Positions 1 through 9,008 of a stretch of DNA of 64,000 nucleotides are shown in pieces (the stretch's first letter is position 1; every line of letters begins with the position of its first letter). The notes under the pieces are model-generated. The model was given only the letters and a program-made list of their open reading frames with translations, had not been told where the DNA came from and ran no database searches. The position numbers and the translations under genes are program-made. The stretch lies in assembly GCA_965208395.1 (NCBI GenBank), contig CBDBON010000002.1:434001-498000 (forward strand), written 5' to 3'. Source of the DNA: CBDBON01 sp965208395 (GTDB lineage Bacteria; Chloroflexota; Dehalococcoidia; Lucifugimonadales; CBDBON01).

Positions 1-72
1 TCCAGCAGCTTGGGGCCGCGTCCGACTAGATACGGAGGCTCCATCCGCCTCGCGGTACCGGAGGCAGGCGCT

Positions 73-1302
73 ATGACAGACGGACGGAATGGCAGGACCG
101 GCCCGCTCGATGGCGTTCGCGTGATCGACTGGACCATCGCGCAGTTCGGGCCGGTGTCGACGATGATGCTGGCCGACATGGGCGCGGAGGTCATCAAGCT
201 CGAGTCGCTCGACGGCGACAGCGGCCGTCAGGTGGAGCGGGTGGGCGGCTACAACTCAGGGATGCCCGACGGCATGTCGGCCTTCTTCGAGACGCTGAAC
301 CGGCAGAAGCTCGGGGTCGCGCTGAACCTCAAGCATCCCAGAGGCGTAGAGGTCATGCGAGAGCTGGTCAAGCGGTCGGACGTCCTGGTGCAGAACTTCC
401 GTCAGGGGGTCGCCGAACGCCTGGGCCTGGGCTACGACGATCTGACCGAATACAACCCACAGTTGATCTACGCCTCCGCGTCCGGGTACGGTCCGGAGGG
501 CCCGGACTCGAACCGGCCCGCCTACGACCTGACCGGCGAGGCCCGGTCCGGCGCGCTCTGGTGGTCCGGGGCCGGCGACACGCCGATCGGTCTGCATCTT
601 GCCGACCAGATCGGCGGGATCATGCTCTCCTATGGTGTGCTCGGAGCTCTCATCGCCCGGGAGCGGTTCGGATTCGGGCAGAAGCTGGACGTCTCTCACC
701 TCGGCAGCATGATCTGGGGCCGGGGAATGCAGAACGGCATCTCTCTGCTCACCGGCATGGAGCTCGGCGGCCACGACCGCAGCGGAGCCACCAACGTCCT
801 GTGGAACTTCTACAGGTGCAGCGACGGAGAGTGGATCGCGCTGGCGATGGGCCAGCAGGACCGGTACTGGCCTGTCTTCTGTAGAGCCATCGAGCGTCCC
901 GAGCTCGTAGACGACGAGCGATTCAACACCATCGAGAAGCGCTATGAGAACCTGCAGGCGCTGGTTGAGTTGATCGACGCAGCGTTCGCGGAGAAGACGA
1001 GGGATGAGTGGGAGCGCGCGCTCGGCGAGGCGGGCGACCTGATATACCAGCGCGTGCAGAGGACGCTGGATTTGCCGAACGATCCGCAGGTGGTTGCGAA
1101 CGGATATATCGTTGACTTCGACCACCCCGTTCTGGGTCCGACGAAGTGGCCTCAGACACCGATAACCTACAGCAGGACTCCTCTTTCGACCCGGAAGATG
1201 GCGCCCGTTTTGGGCCAGGACACCGAGAGCGTGATGATAGACCTCCTGGGCTATTCGTGGGAGGATATCGAATCGCTGCATGACGAGGGGGTCATCCTGT
1301 AG
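73..1302 (+). CDS. CaiB/BaiF-family (class III) CoA-transferase
   Basis: A 409-residue class III CoA-transferase; the family moves CoA from an acyl-CoA donor to a free carboxylic acid through an aspartyl-CoA thioester, in the cytosol. Seen: the family N-terminus (LDGVRVIDW, then LADMGAEVIKLE), the block NRQKLGVALNLKHPRG, and RPAYDLTGE, whose Asp (about residue 152) lies where the catalytic aspartate is found. Length is normal. ATG at 73 is chosen because GGAGG lies 8 bases upstream; the frame is open back to base 10 but that part looks non-coding. Only 2 bases separate it from the next gene, so it heads a co-directional catabolic run up to 5025. The acid it activates cannot be read from the sequence; a link to the amidase/amidohydrolase products is inference. 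Confidence 0.9.
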   Translation: MTDGRNGRTGPLDGVRVIDWTIAQFGPVSTMMLADMGAEVIKLESLDGDSGRQVERVGGYNSGMPDGMSAFFETLNRQKLGVALNLKHPRGVEVMRELVKRSDVLVQNFRQGVAERLGLGYDDLTEYNPQLIYASASGYGPEGPDSNRPAYDLTGEARSGALWWSGAGDTPIGLHLADQIGGIMLSYGVLGALIARERFGFGQKLDVSHLGSMIWGRGMQNGISLLTGMELGGHDRSGATNVLWNFYRCSDGEWIALAMGQQDRYWPVFCRAIERPELVDDERFNTIEKRYENLQALVELIDAAFAEKTRDEWERALGEAGDLIYQRVQRTLDLPNDPQVVANGYIVDFDHPVLGPTKWPQTPITYSRTPLSTRKMAPVLGQDTESVMIDLLGYSWEDIESLHDEGVIL

Positions 1303-1304
1303 AG

Positions 1305-2111
1305 ATGTCTCTGAGAATCCCGATCACGATGTGCCACGGCATCGTGGCCGAAGGCGAGAAGCCCCTGACGGTCGACCATTTCGACAGTCTAGTGCGGATC
1401 GCAAGCGAGTTGGGCTTCCGGTCCATCGACTACGACGACCTCGCGGCATGGCGCGCAGGGTCGTCCACGCTGCCTGATCGACCGATCATGTTCGACTTCG
1501 ACCATCCCGTGAGGTCGATGCGCTACGAGGTGCATGACGTCCTGGCGAAGTACGGCTACACGGGCAACCTCTTCATCTATACGAGTCCCTACGATCCCGA
1601 GTACGAGCGGCCGCTTCCGTGGGACGCCGACCAGGAGCACATGAGTTGGGACGAGCTCGGGGAGCTGCGCGAGGCGGGATGGCACATCGGGGCACACACG
1701 ATCAGCCACCCCGACCTGTCCGAGCTCGCCGCCGAGGACCCGGACGGCCGGATAGTCGCGACGGAGCTGGACCGCTCCAACGAGACGATCCGCCGGCACC
1801 TGGGGTTCACGCCCGACGACTTCGCCTTCACGGGCACAAGCTGGAGCAGCATCGCGGAACGGGAAGTCAAGAGGCGGTACCGGTTCGGCAGGCTTTGGAT
1901 CATAGGCTCCGAGTATATGGTGGACGGGCGTACGGTCCGCTACGCGGAGCTTGTGAAGGCGGGAGGCCCGGACGAACCGGACGGAGGCCCGCCCCAGGCC
2001 GCCCGGTACATCACGGAGGAGTCGGACCCCTACCGGCTGCCGTCGATGGAGCTCCAGGCGCTGATCCACGATCCGGCCGCCTTCCGAGCGTATCTCGAAG
2101 GAGCGTTGTAG
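1305..2111 (+). CDS. Polysaccharide-deacetylase-like (NodB/CE4 fold) protein
   Basis: A 268-residue protein with the NodB-type fold. The second metal motif is clear: HTISHP with His131 and His135, matching H(S/T)xxH. The first motif, normally (T/S)FDDG, is changed here to FDFDHP (Asp64 and Asp66), so the usual adjacent catalytic-base/metal Asp pair is spaced out. There is no signal peptide, so it is cytosolic. With its place between a CoA-transferase and an amidase this suggests small-molecule C-N bond hydrolysis (as in allantoinase or imidase relatives of this fold) rather than cell-wall work; that is inference. It starts 2 bases after the CoA-transferase stop and is almost certainly cotranscribed with it. 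Confidence 0.78.
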   Translation: MSLRIPITMCHGIVAEGEKPLTVDHFDSLVRIASELGFRSIDYDDLAAWRAGSSTLPDRPIMFDFDHPVRSMRYEVHDVLAKYGYTGNLFIYTSPYDPEYERPLPWDADQEHMSWDELGELREAGWHIGAHTISHPDLSELAAEDPDGRIVATELDRSNETIRRHLGFTPDDFAFTGTSWSSIAEREVKRRYRFGRLWIIGSEYMVDGRTVRYAELVKAGGPDEPDGGPPQAARYITEESDPYRLPSMELQALIHDPAAFRAYLEGAL

Positions 2112-2123
2112 AGGAGCGTCCAC

Positions 2124-2324
2124 ATGTCCGACCCGCTCAGGCTGTCCGACGAGGTCTTCGATACGCTGCTGGCCAGCACCCGGCTGGATGTCCCTGAGGA
2201 GGATATGGCTCCGCTGAGGACGCTGTACGGAAAGTTCGAGGAGGGCCTGGCGGAGATGCACGAACTCGATCTCGGCGAGGAGGACCCGGCGGTCAGGTTC
2301 CCCGCCGCAGAGACCTTCCCATAG
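2124..2324 (+). CDS. Small GatC/AtzG-like protein, probable amidase partner
   Basis: A 66-residue acidic protein. It is mostly helical by composition, with an N-terminal stretch LSDEVFDTLLASTRLDVPEE and a C-terminal tail LGEEDPAVRFPA. The two-helix-plus-Pro-rich-tail layout and the position directly before an amidase (stop to GTG start 17 bases) resemble GatC of the GatCAB amidotransferase and AtzG of the AtzG-AtzE hydrolase, small subunits that wrap around the amidase. I recognise the pattern, not strict sequence identity, so the partner role is inference. It has its own ribosome site (GAGGAGC before ATG 2124). Confidence 0.6.
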   Translation: MSDPLRLSDEVFDTLLASTRLDVPEEDMAPLRTLYGKFEEGLAEMHELDLGEEDPAVRFPAAETFP

Positions 2325-2341
2325 CCAGAGGAGCACCTACG

Positions 2342-3748
2342 GTGACATCCGCGACAGACGAGCTCCATTACCTGACAATCGGCCAGGCCGGAGAGTTGCT
2401 ACGTGATCGTCGGCTGTCCCCGGTTGAGCTGACGCGGGCCTTCCTCGAACGCATAGACGATCTGGACAGCACGCTCACGTCGTACATCACGGTGCTGCAC
2501 GACGCGGCGATGGCCGATGCGAGGAGGAACGAGGCGGAGATTCTCGCCGGCGACTACCGAGGGCCCCTGCACGGCATACCCATCGCGTTGAAGGACATCT
2601 ACGACACGCGCGGCGTGCGCACGACCGCCAGCTCCAGAGTCCTGGCCGACCGCGTCCCAGACCGCGACGCGACGACCACGGAGCTGCTGCGCGCCGCAGG
2701 ATCGGTCCTGCTGGGCAAGCTCGCCACGCACGAGTTCGCGCTGGGCGGGCCGGACCCGACCTGCGGAGGCCCGCTGGCCAAGAACCCATGGAACATCGAG
2801 CACATACCCAGCGGGTCGAGTAGCGGCTCCGGCGTGGCTGTCGCAGCCGGGCTGAGCATGGGCGCCATGGGCTCCTGCACCGGCGGCTCGATCCGGGGCC
2901 CGGCCGCGTTCTGCAGCGTGGTCGGATTCAAGGCGACCTATGGGCGCGTCAGCCGTTTCGGCGTGCTGCCCCTCAGCTGGACCCTGGACCACTGCGGGCC
3001 GTTGACCTGGACGGTCGAGGACACCGCGCTGATGCTACAGGCGGTCGCAGGCTACGACCCAAACGATCCGACGACCAGCCGCGCGCCCGTGCCCGACTAC
3101 CGGGAGTCTCTGAGGGAAGACGTCCGTAGGCTGAGGATAGGGGTGCCGAGGCATTTTTTCTTTGCGGACGATCCCCGCATCGATCCGGACGTCACCTCCG
3201 CAGTGGAGACCGCGCTGGCGGAGCTGGAGTCGCTGGGGGCGGAGCTGGTCGAGGTCACGCTCCCCACCCTCGAGCTCGCTCAGACGGCCCAGGCCGTCAT
3301 AATGCTGGCCGAAGCCTTCACCTACCACGAGCGCAACCTGAGGAGTAGACCCGCGGACTACGGTGAGATGTGCCGCACGTGGTTTCGGTGCGGAGCGCTC
3401 TTCACGGCGGCCGACTACGTCCAGGCCCAGCGGTTCAGGAGCGCCATGAAGCGCGAGTTCGCCCAGATCTTTCAGGAGGTCGATGTTCTCGCGTCGCCCA
3501 CCATGCCGACCGCTCCGCCGCGCTTCGACGAGTCGAATCCGCTCTCCCCGGCGCGCTCCATCAGCTTCGTGGGAGCTTACAACATGACTGGGATGCCCGC
3601 GCTTTCGGTGCCCTGCGGGTTCACCCCCGCGGGGCTGCCTGTCGGGCTCCAGATAGCGGGGAAGCCCTTCGACGAGCCCACGGTGCTTCGGGTCGGGTAC
3701 ACCTACGAGCGGCACGCCCGGTGGCTCGAAAGGCGGCCGCCCATCTAG
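2342..3748 (+). CDS. Amidase-signature hydrolase
   Basis: A 468-residue amidase-signature enzyme that hydrolyses a carboxamide with a Ser-cisSer-Lys triad. Seen: Lys84 in IALKDIYDTRG, the Gly/Ser-rich loop SGSSSGSGVAVAAG with the cis-Ser near residue 159, and the nucleophile Ser183 in CTGGSIRGPAAF, followed by GFKATYGRVS. The loop is altered from the usual GGSSGGSAAAVA to SGSSSGSGVAVA and a Cys replaces the usual Thr before TGGS, but the triad is complete. The start is GTG at 2342 behind GAGGAG. It is encoded with the preceding 66-residue GatC/AtzG-like protein. Because no GatB is present, it is more likely a catabolic amidase than a tRNA amidotransferase. Confidence 0.9.
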   Translation: MTSATDELHYLTIGQAGELLRDRRLSPVELTRAFLERIDDLDSTLTSYITVLHDAAMADARRNEAEILAGDYRGPLHGIPIALKDIYDTRGVRTTASSRVLADRVPDRDATTTELLRAAGSVLLGKLATHEFALGGPDPTCGGPLAKNPWNIEHIPSGSSSGSGVAVAAGLSMGAMGSCTGGSIRGPAAFCSVVGFKATYGRVSRFGVLPLSWTLDHCGPLTWTVEDTALMLQAVAGYDPNDPTTSRAPVPDYRESLREDVRRLRIGVPRHFFFADDPRIDPDVTSAVETALAELESLGAELVEVTLPTLELAQTAQAVIMLAEAFTYHERNLRSRPADYGEMCRTWFRCGALFTAADYVQAQRFRSAMKREFAQIFQEVDVLASPTMPTAPPRFDESNPLSPARSISFVGAYNMTGMPALSVPCGFTPAGLPVGLQIAGKPFDEPTVLRVGYTYERHARWLERRPPI

Positions 3749-3786
3749 CGCCCGAGGCCCTGGAATCCTCCGCACGAGAGGCCAGC

Positions 3787-5025
3787 ATGTCCACTAAAGT
3801 CCTGCGAGGAGCGGTCCTGATAGATGGAACCGGACAGGACCCGCTGCCCAATTCGTGCGTCGTTGTGGAAGACGGCACTATAGCCGCTGTGGGCCCCGCC
3901 GGGTCAACGACGGTCCCGCGAGACGCGGAGGTCATCGACCTCGATGGGATGACCCTCCTGCCCGGGTTGACGGACGCGCACGTACACTTCGGACTGCTCG
4001 GGGTGAACCATCGCCCGACGTTGGGGCCTGACGACAACCTCACCACCTACGTTCTCGACGTCGTCGAGAACATGGAGACTGCGCTCCAGGAAGGATTTAC
4101 AACGGTGCGGGACGCGGCTGGACTGGACCCGGCGTTCGCGTTCGCGGTGGAACGGGGCCTGATCGAGGGGCCGCGTGTGCTTCCGGCCGGTTCTCCCCTC
4201 TCCCAGACGGGGGGGCACGGCGATCCGAGAGGCCGGTACGAGTCCGCCGTTCCCCAATCCGTCCCCGGGCTCCTCGCGGCGCCGGAGATCTGCGACGGCG
4301 CCGACGCGGTACGGGCAGCGGCTCGGCGCCAGCTGCGGCTCGGCGCGACGCAGATCAAGGTGATGGGGTCGGGCGGCGTGATGTCGCCGACCGACAAGCT
4401 GGAGAGCGTCCAGTTCACTGTCGAGGAGATAGCGGCAGCGGTGCAAGAGGCTGAATCGGTAGGCACCTATGTCATGGCCCACTGCCACACCCCCGCGGCA
4501 ATTGCGAGCAGCCTCAGCGCGGGGGTCAGATCCATCGAGCACGGGAGCATCCTGGACGAGCCGACCGCCGCTCAGATGGCCGAGAGGGGCGCCTACATGG
4601 TTCCGACTATGGTGGTCATGGAGGTGCTCGTGCGTGAGAGCGAGGCGCAGGGAGTGTCCCCTGAAAACATGGCTAAGCTGGAGATGGTCATGGACCGGGT
4701 GCCGGCGAGCGTCGGCCTCGCGGCCGAGTCGGGCGTCAGGGTGGGTTCGGGATCGGACCTTCTCGGCAAGCGTCAGACCAGCCGCGCCGAGGAGCTGAGC
4801 ATCAAGTCCAGGCTGCTGGGGCCGATGGAGGCTATCGTGAGCGCCACCAGCACCAACGCCAGACTGTTCAGGATGGAGGACCGGATCGGCGCCGTCAGAG
4901 AGGGCATGGCTGCCGACATGGTCGCCGTCGACGGAGATCCACTTAGCGACCTCGACCTGTTCAGCGACCCGGAGAGGGTGCGCGTGGTGGTCAAGGGCGG
5001 CCGCGTCGTGAGAGACACCCGCTAG
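3787..5025 (+). CDS. Amidohydrolase (imidazolonepropionase/prolidase-like)
   Basis: A 412-residue metal-dependent amidohydrolase. Seen: the HxH metal motif in LTDAHVHFG (after a beta-sandwich start IDGTGQDPLP), the bridging Lys region QIKVMGSGGV, the metal His segments YVMAHCHTP and RSIEHGS, and the catalytic Asp region GSGSDLLG. The C-terminus, EGMAADMVAVDGDPL, is the usual return to the N-terminal sandwich. These are the marks of the cytosolic imidazolonepropionase-like group that opens cyclic or peptide-like amide bonds. Start ATG at 3787 is set by the conserved sandwich strand just after it; the frame is open farther upstream over the amidase gene, but only in the wrong frame. It ends convergently with hyuA, the two stop ends overlapping by 4 bases. 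Confidence 0.88.
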   Translation: MSTKVLRGAVLIDGTGQDPLPNSCVVVEDGTIAAVGPAGSTTVPRDAEVIDLDGMTLLPGLTDAHVHFGLLGVNHRPTLGPDDNLTTYVLDVVENMETALQEGFTTVRDAAGLDPAFAFAVERGLIEGPRVLPAGSPLSQTGGHGDPRGRYESAVPQSVPGLLAAPEICDGADAVRAAARRQLRLGATQIKVMGSGGVMSPTDKLESVQFTVEEIAAAVQEAESVGTYVMAHCHTPAAIASSLSAGVRSIEHGSILDEPTAAQMAERGAYMVPTMVVMEVLVRESEAQGVSPENMAKLEMVMDRVPASVGLAAESGVRVGSGSDLLGKRQTSRAEELSIKSRLLGPMEAIVSATSTNARLFRMEDRIGAVREGMAADMVAVDGDPLSDLDLFSDPERVRVVVKGGRVVRDTR

Positions 5026-7133
5026 CGCCCGGCGGAGTCCTTTCGCAGATAGAGGTTCCCGAACCTGTCGGCCTCCGCGCAGTATCCCGGATGTATCACG
5101 GTCGTCGAGTCGATCTCTTCGACGATCGCGGGCCCGTGGACGACCGAGCCGGGAGGCAGCCGGTACCGGTCGTATATGGAGCAGTCCACGAATCCTTCGC
5201 TCTCGGCGAAGTAGGCCGGGCGAGTGGAGCCGAGCGCCCTGTCGGCGCAGCGTCCAGCGGCCGAGCTCTCTCTCATCCGGGGTCTGGATATCCGGCCGAC
5301 GGCGTTGAGGCGAAGCGCCACGAACTCCACGGGCTCGTCATCCGCTTGGAAGCCGTATGTCCGCTCGTGCGTCTCGTGGAAGCTACCGAGGACTGCGGCA
5401 AGTCCGGCAGGGCTGAGATCGCCTCTCGGCACAGGTACGGTCAGCTCGTAGCTCTGCCCCACGTATCTCATATCGGCCTGGTATACGAAGGTCATCTCTT
5501 CTCCAGGGATGCCGTCCCGCCTGAGAGCCGTCTCGCCTTGCGTCCGGAGCTGGGCGAAGCTCTCTTCGGCCGCGGCTGAGTCGAGTTGGTCGGCGCGACG
5601 GATCAGGGAGATGGAGTAGTCGTGCTCTATGTCGGTAACAAGGAGCCCCATAGCCGAAGCCGTTCCCGGACTCATGGGGATCAGAGCCGTGGGAATCTCC
5701 AGCTCCGCCGTCAGGCGGTTGGCATGAACGGGTCCCGCGCCTCCGAAGGCCACGAGCAAGAAGTCTCTCGGGTCGTAGCCTCTCTGCACCGATATGCGGC
5801 GCATCGCGTTCACCATGGCCGTATTGGCGATCTCCACGATGCCGAGGGCGACCTCGATCACGTCCATGCCCAGCGGGTCGGCGCACCGTTCTCCGATTGC
5901 CCGGCGCGCGCCCTCCACATCCAGCCTCATCTCGCCTCCGAGGAAGTAGTCTGGCGATATTCTGCCGAGGACGAGGTTGGCGTCGGTTATCGTCGGCTCC
6001 GAGCCGCCCTTCCCGTAGCAGACGGGTCCCGGGTCGGCTCCGGCGCTCTGGGGGCCTACGCGCAGGATGCCGCCGGAGTCGATCCATGCGATCGATCCTC
6101 CCCCGGCGCCGATCTCGACGAGGTCGATGACCGGCGTGCGGATCGGATAGCCGGAGCCGCGGGAGCCGTGCTCCGTGGCAGCGGCCGTTCCTCCCACCTC
6201 ATAGTCCTTTGTGACTCGCGGCGTTCCGTTCTCGATAAGCCCCGTCTTGGCCGTCGTGCCGCCCATGTCGAACGAGATGACGTTGGGGTGTCCCAGCGCG
6301 TTGCCGAGGTGAGCGGCGGCGATCACCCCGGCCGCCGGGCCGGACTCGACCATGAAGACGGGCCGCTCCGCCGCAACCTCGAAGCTCAGCACGCCCCCGT
6401 TGCTCTGCATGACCAGCAGCTCCGCGGAGACGCCCGACTCGCGTATGCGGGCCTCGATGCTCTCCAGGTAGCGGGCCACCACTGGGCGAATGCCGGCATT
6501 GATCACCGTGGTGCTGGCCCGGAAGTACTCCCTGAACTCCGGCGCCACCTCGGACGACAGGGATACCAGCGCAGACGGGAGCAACTCCCGCAGAATGGAG
6601 CCGATCCTCTTCTCGTGCATCGGGTTCTGGTACGAGTGGAGCAGGCATACCGCGACCGATTGCACGCCCTCGGCGTCGAGTCGATCCGCGACCCCGCGCA
6701 CAGCCTCCTCGTCCAGAGGGACCAGGACGCCGCCCTGTGCGTCGAGCCGCTCCGGCACGCCGAAGCTCAGATACCGTGGAACAAGAGGAGGCAGCTTTCG
6801 AAACTGCAGATCGTAGAGGATGGGCCTTATGCCGGTCTGGATCTCCAGCAGATCTCTGAACCCCTCGGTCGTCACGAAGGCGGTACGGGCCAGCCGGCCC
6901 TCGATGATAGCGTTGGTGGCCACGGTCGTGCCGTGTACCAGGTATCTCACCGCATCCGGCGCAACCGAGCCCTCCCGCAGCATGCGGTCGACCACCTGCA
7001 GGAATCCTATCGAGGGGTCGCTGGGCGTCGAAGGGACCTTGCCGGTGCGGGTCTCGCCCGTAGACTCGTTGACCAGGATGGCGTCGGTGAACGTTCCGCC
7101 TATGTCGACACCCAGTCTGTACCTGTCGGTCAT
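5022..7133 (-). CDS. hyuA: Hydantoinase/oxoprolinase subunit A (ATP-binding)
   Basis: A 703-residue HyuA-type protein, the ATP-dependent subunit that phosphorylates the ring amide of hydantoins, 5-oxoproline or related substrates. Seen: the actin-like phosphate-1 loop RLGVDIGGTFTDAIL at the N-terminus, LVHGTTVATNAIIEGR, the second phosphate loop SFDMGGTTAKTGLI, and the IGAGGGSIAW / ADPGPVCYG block typical of the family. ATG at 7133 is chosen over an open upstream frame because the conserved phosphate loop begins seven residues later. It lies 11 bases after hyuB, so the two subunits form a hyuBA operon. The exact ring substrate is unknown. Confidence 0.93.
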   Translation of the reverse strand: MTDRYRLGVDIGGTFTDAILVNESTGETRTGKVPSTPSDPSIGFLQVVDRMLREGSVAPDAVRYLVHGTTVATNAIIEGRLARTAFVTTEGFRDLLEIQTGIRPILYDLQFRKLPPLVPRYLSFGVPERLDAQGGVLVPLDEEAVRGVADRLDAEGVQSVAVCLLHSYQNPMHEKRIGSILRELLPSALVSLSSEVAPEFREYFRASTTVINAGIRPVVARYLESIEARIRESGVSAELLVMQSNGGVLSFEVAAERPVFMVESGPAAGVIAAAHLGNALGHPNVISFDMGGTTAKTGLIENGTPRVTKDYEVGGTAAATEHGSRGSGYPIRTPVIDLVEIGAGGGSIAWIDSGGILRVGPQSAGADPGPVCYGKGGSEPTITDANLVLGRISPDYFLGGEMRLDVEGARRAIGERCADPLGMDVIEVALGIVEIANTAMVNAMRRISVQRGYDPRDFLLVAFGGAGPVHANRLTAELEIPTALIPMSPGTASAMGLLVTDIEHDYSISLIRRADQLDSAAAEESFAQLRTQGETALRRDGIPGEEMTFVYQADMRYVGQSYELTVPVPRGDLSPAGLAAVLGSFHETHERTYGFQADDEPVEFVALRLNAVGRISRPRMRESSAAGRCADRALGSTRPAYFAESEGFVDCSIYDRYRLPPGSVVHGPAIVEEIDSTTVIHPGYCAEADRFGNLYLRKDSAGR

Positions 7134-7144
7134 CGGATTCCGTC

Positions 7145-8887
7145 CTATCGTTTTCCAGCCGAGGCGGCCGACCGCAGTCTTGCGGTCTCCTCCTCGTCCA
7201 CCGTCCAGGTCCCGGGGTCCAGGGATACCGAATATGCCTGCCGGGCACGCTCCAGACTCACTTTGCCGTCGCGCACGTCCCGCAACACATCCTGCGGATC
7301 GCGCTCCTCGGCGGGACCGTAACCGCCGCCGCCGCACGTTCGATAGCTGATTACGTCATCCGGCTTCAGCTCGACGGTCACCTTGGATCCCAGCTCGGTC
7401 GCCTCGGAGTCGGGGTTGAGGATGTAGCGAGCCCGTTCCCCGGGAAGACCGCCGAACAGGCCGTGCGGTCCCCACCGCTCCCTGTCGGCCAGGATGGTGA
7501 AGGAGGCGGCATGATCGGGGAAGAGGTAGTCGCGGCGCAGGCCGAGCCCGCCGCGATGCCTGCCGGGGCCGTCGGAGTCTTCGACCAGCTCGTAGCGCGT
7601 GATCCGCACCGGGTAGTTGAGCTCCGTCTCCTCGATCGGAGCGTTGGCCGTGTTCTTCCCGTGGGGCTGGACGGCATCGGGGCCGTCGGCCGTCGCCCGG
7701 CCTCCGTAGCCTCCCGCGATCGTTTCGAGGAAGCAGTAGGGCTCGCCCCTGTAAGGGTCGTTCCCTCCGAAGCCGGAGTGGCAGATCATACCCTCGGTGC
7801 CCGCCGGCACCCTGTCGGGGATCGCGGCTGCCAGCGCCTTCATCGTCACGTCGACCAGGCGCATCTGCGTCTCCCAGCCTCCGACGACCGGGTATGGGGC
7901 GGTGCAGTTGACCACCGTCCCCTCGGGCGCGACCATTCGCACGTTCCTGTAGAACCCGGCGTTCACGGGAACGTCAGGATCCATCAGGCATCTGAGGACG
8001 AACGCGGCGCCCGAGTGCGTCTGGGCGTAGGTGGAGTTGACAGGCGCCCGCCTCTGGCGGTCCGAGCCGGTGAAGTCGAAGAGCACGCCGTCATCGTCGA
8101 TCACCACCTTCGAGACCAGCCGCACCGGCTTGTCGGTGTAGCCGTCGCTGTCCATCACGCCTTCTGCCGCATAGACGCCGGCGGGCAGCTTCGCCAGCTC
8201 CGTGCGCGTGCGTCGGTCGGTGTATGAGATGATCTCGTCGACGTAGAGGGCCACCGTCTCCGCGCCCAGCCGCGTCAGCAGCGCGCTCAACCGGCGTATT
8301 CCGGTGTTGTTGGCCGCCACCTGGGCGCGGAAGTCGCCGGCCGTCTCGCGTTTGGCCCTCACCTGGCCCAGGATGAGATCGAAGACGTCCCTGATGATCC
8401 GGCCCTCGCGCATCAGCTTGACCGGCGGGATGATCACGCCTTCCTGGTACACCTCCCGGAACGCCCCGATGCTGGCCGGGGCCCCTCCACCCACGTCCAC
8501 GTGATGGGCGATGCTGGCAACGTAGCCGAACACCTCCCCCTCGAAGTAGACGGGGGATATGAGGGCAATGTCGTTCAGGTGTACGCCGCCGGAGTAGGGG
8601 TTGTTGACGACGATGGCGTCTCCCTCGTCGATGTTTTCGATGCCGTAGGCGTCGAGGGCCCTGGGCACCGTCTCGACGAGGGAGCCGAGGTGGTTGGGTT
8701 GGCTGAACGACTGGGCGACTGTTCGGATCTCACGGTCGAAGATGGCGCAGGAGAAGTCGTGCCGGGTCTTGATGTTGGTCGAGTAGGCGCTGCGCCGCAG
8801 CGCGGAGGCCATCTCCTCCGTCGCCTCCACCAGCGCGTTGCGGACCACCTCGAACCGGATGGGATCGACCTGCATCGAAGCGTCCAA
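7145..8887 (-). CDS. hyuB: Hydantoinase/oxoprolinase subunit B
   Basis: A 580-residue HyuB-type subunit that completes ATP-driven ring opening with HyuA. Seen: the N-terminal block DPIRFEVVRNALVEATEEM, then RSAYSTNIKTRHDFSCAIFD, the His-rich segment SIAHHVDVGGGAP, and the C-terminal ISYRTCGGGGYGPAEERDP, all typical of the family. I place the start at TTG 8887 because a GAGGAGG site lies 5-6 bases before it; the ATG at 8875 would be 17 bases from that site. A good promoter lies upstream at 8917-8945. It is the first gene of the hyuBA operon. Confidence 0.92.
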   Translation of the reverse strand: MDASMQVDPIRFEVVRNALVEATEEMASALRRSAYSTNIKTRHDFSCAIFDREIRTVAQSFSQPNHLGSLVETVPRALDAYGIENIDEGDAIVVNNPYSGGVHLNDIALISPVYFEGEVFGYVASIAHHVDVGGGAPASIGAFREVYQEGVIIPPVKLMREGRIIRDVFDLILGQVRAKRETAGDFRAQVAANNTGIRRLSALLTRLGAETVALYVDEIISYTDRRTRTELAKLPAGVYAAEGVMDSDGYTDKPVRLVSKVVIDDDGVLFDFTGSDRQRRAPVNSTYAQTHSGAAFVLRCLMDPDVPVNAGFYRNVRMVAPEGTVVNCTAPYPVVGGWETQMRLVDVTMKALAAAIPDRVPAGTEGMICHSGFGGNDPYRGEPYCFLETIAGGYGGRATADGPDAVQPHGKNTANAPIEETELNYPVRITRYELVEDSDGPGRHRGGLGLRRDYLFPDHAASFTILADRERWGPHGLFGGLPGERARYILNPDSEATELGSKVTVELKPDDVISYRTCGGGGYGPAEERDPQDVLRDVRDGKVSLERARQAYSVSLDPGTWTVDEEETARLRSAASAGKR

Positions 8888-8916
8888 GTGAATCCTCCTC
8901 TCCGTAGCCGGCAGGC

Positions 8917-8945
8917 ATGATAGCAACAGACCGCAGTGCGGTCAA
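8917..8945 (-). promoter_or_regulatory. Sigma70-like promoter of hyuBA
   Basis: On the minus strand TTGACC (8945-8940) and TATCAT (8922-8917) are spaced by 17 bases, each matching the consensus in 5 of 6 positions. Transcription would start near 8910, leaving a short leader that holds the GAGGAGG site and the TTG start of hyuB. Confidence 0.65.
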
Positions 8946-9008
8946 CGAACGTTCGCACGCTGTACTGTTCAGAATAGGGGGAGTCAGTTGCGTACGGCCG
9001 GCCTCATC

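Noticed and set aside
6199..7248. Long alternative minus-strand frame over hyuA
   Set aside because: It is a shadow of hyuA in another frame: Arg/Pro/Gly-rich with no recognisable motif, whereas hyuA carries all family motifs.
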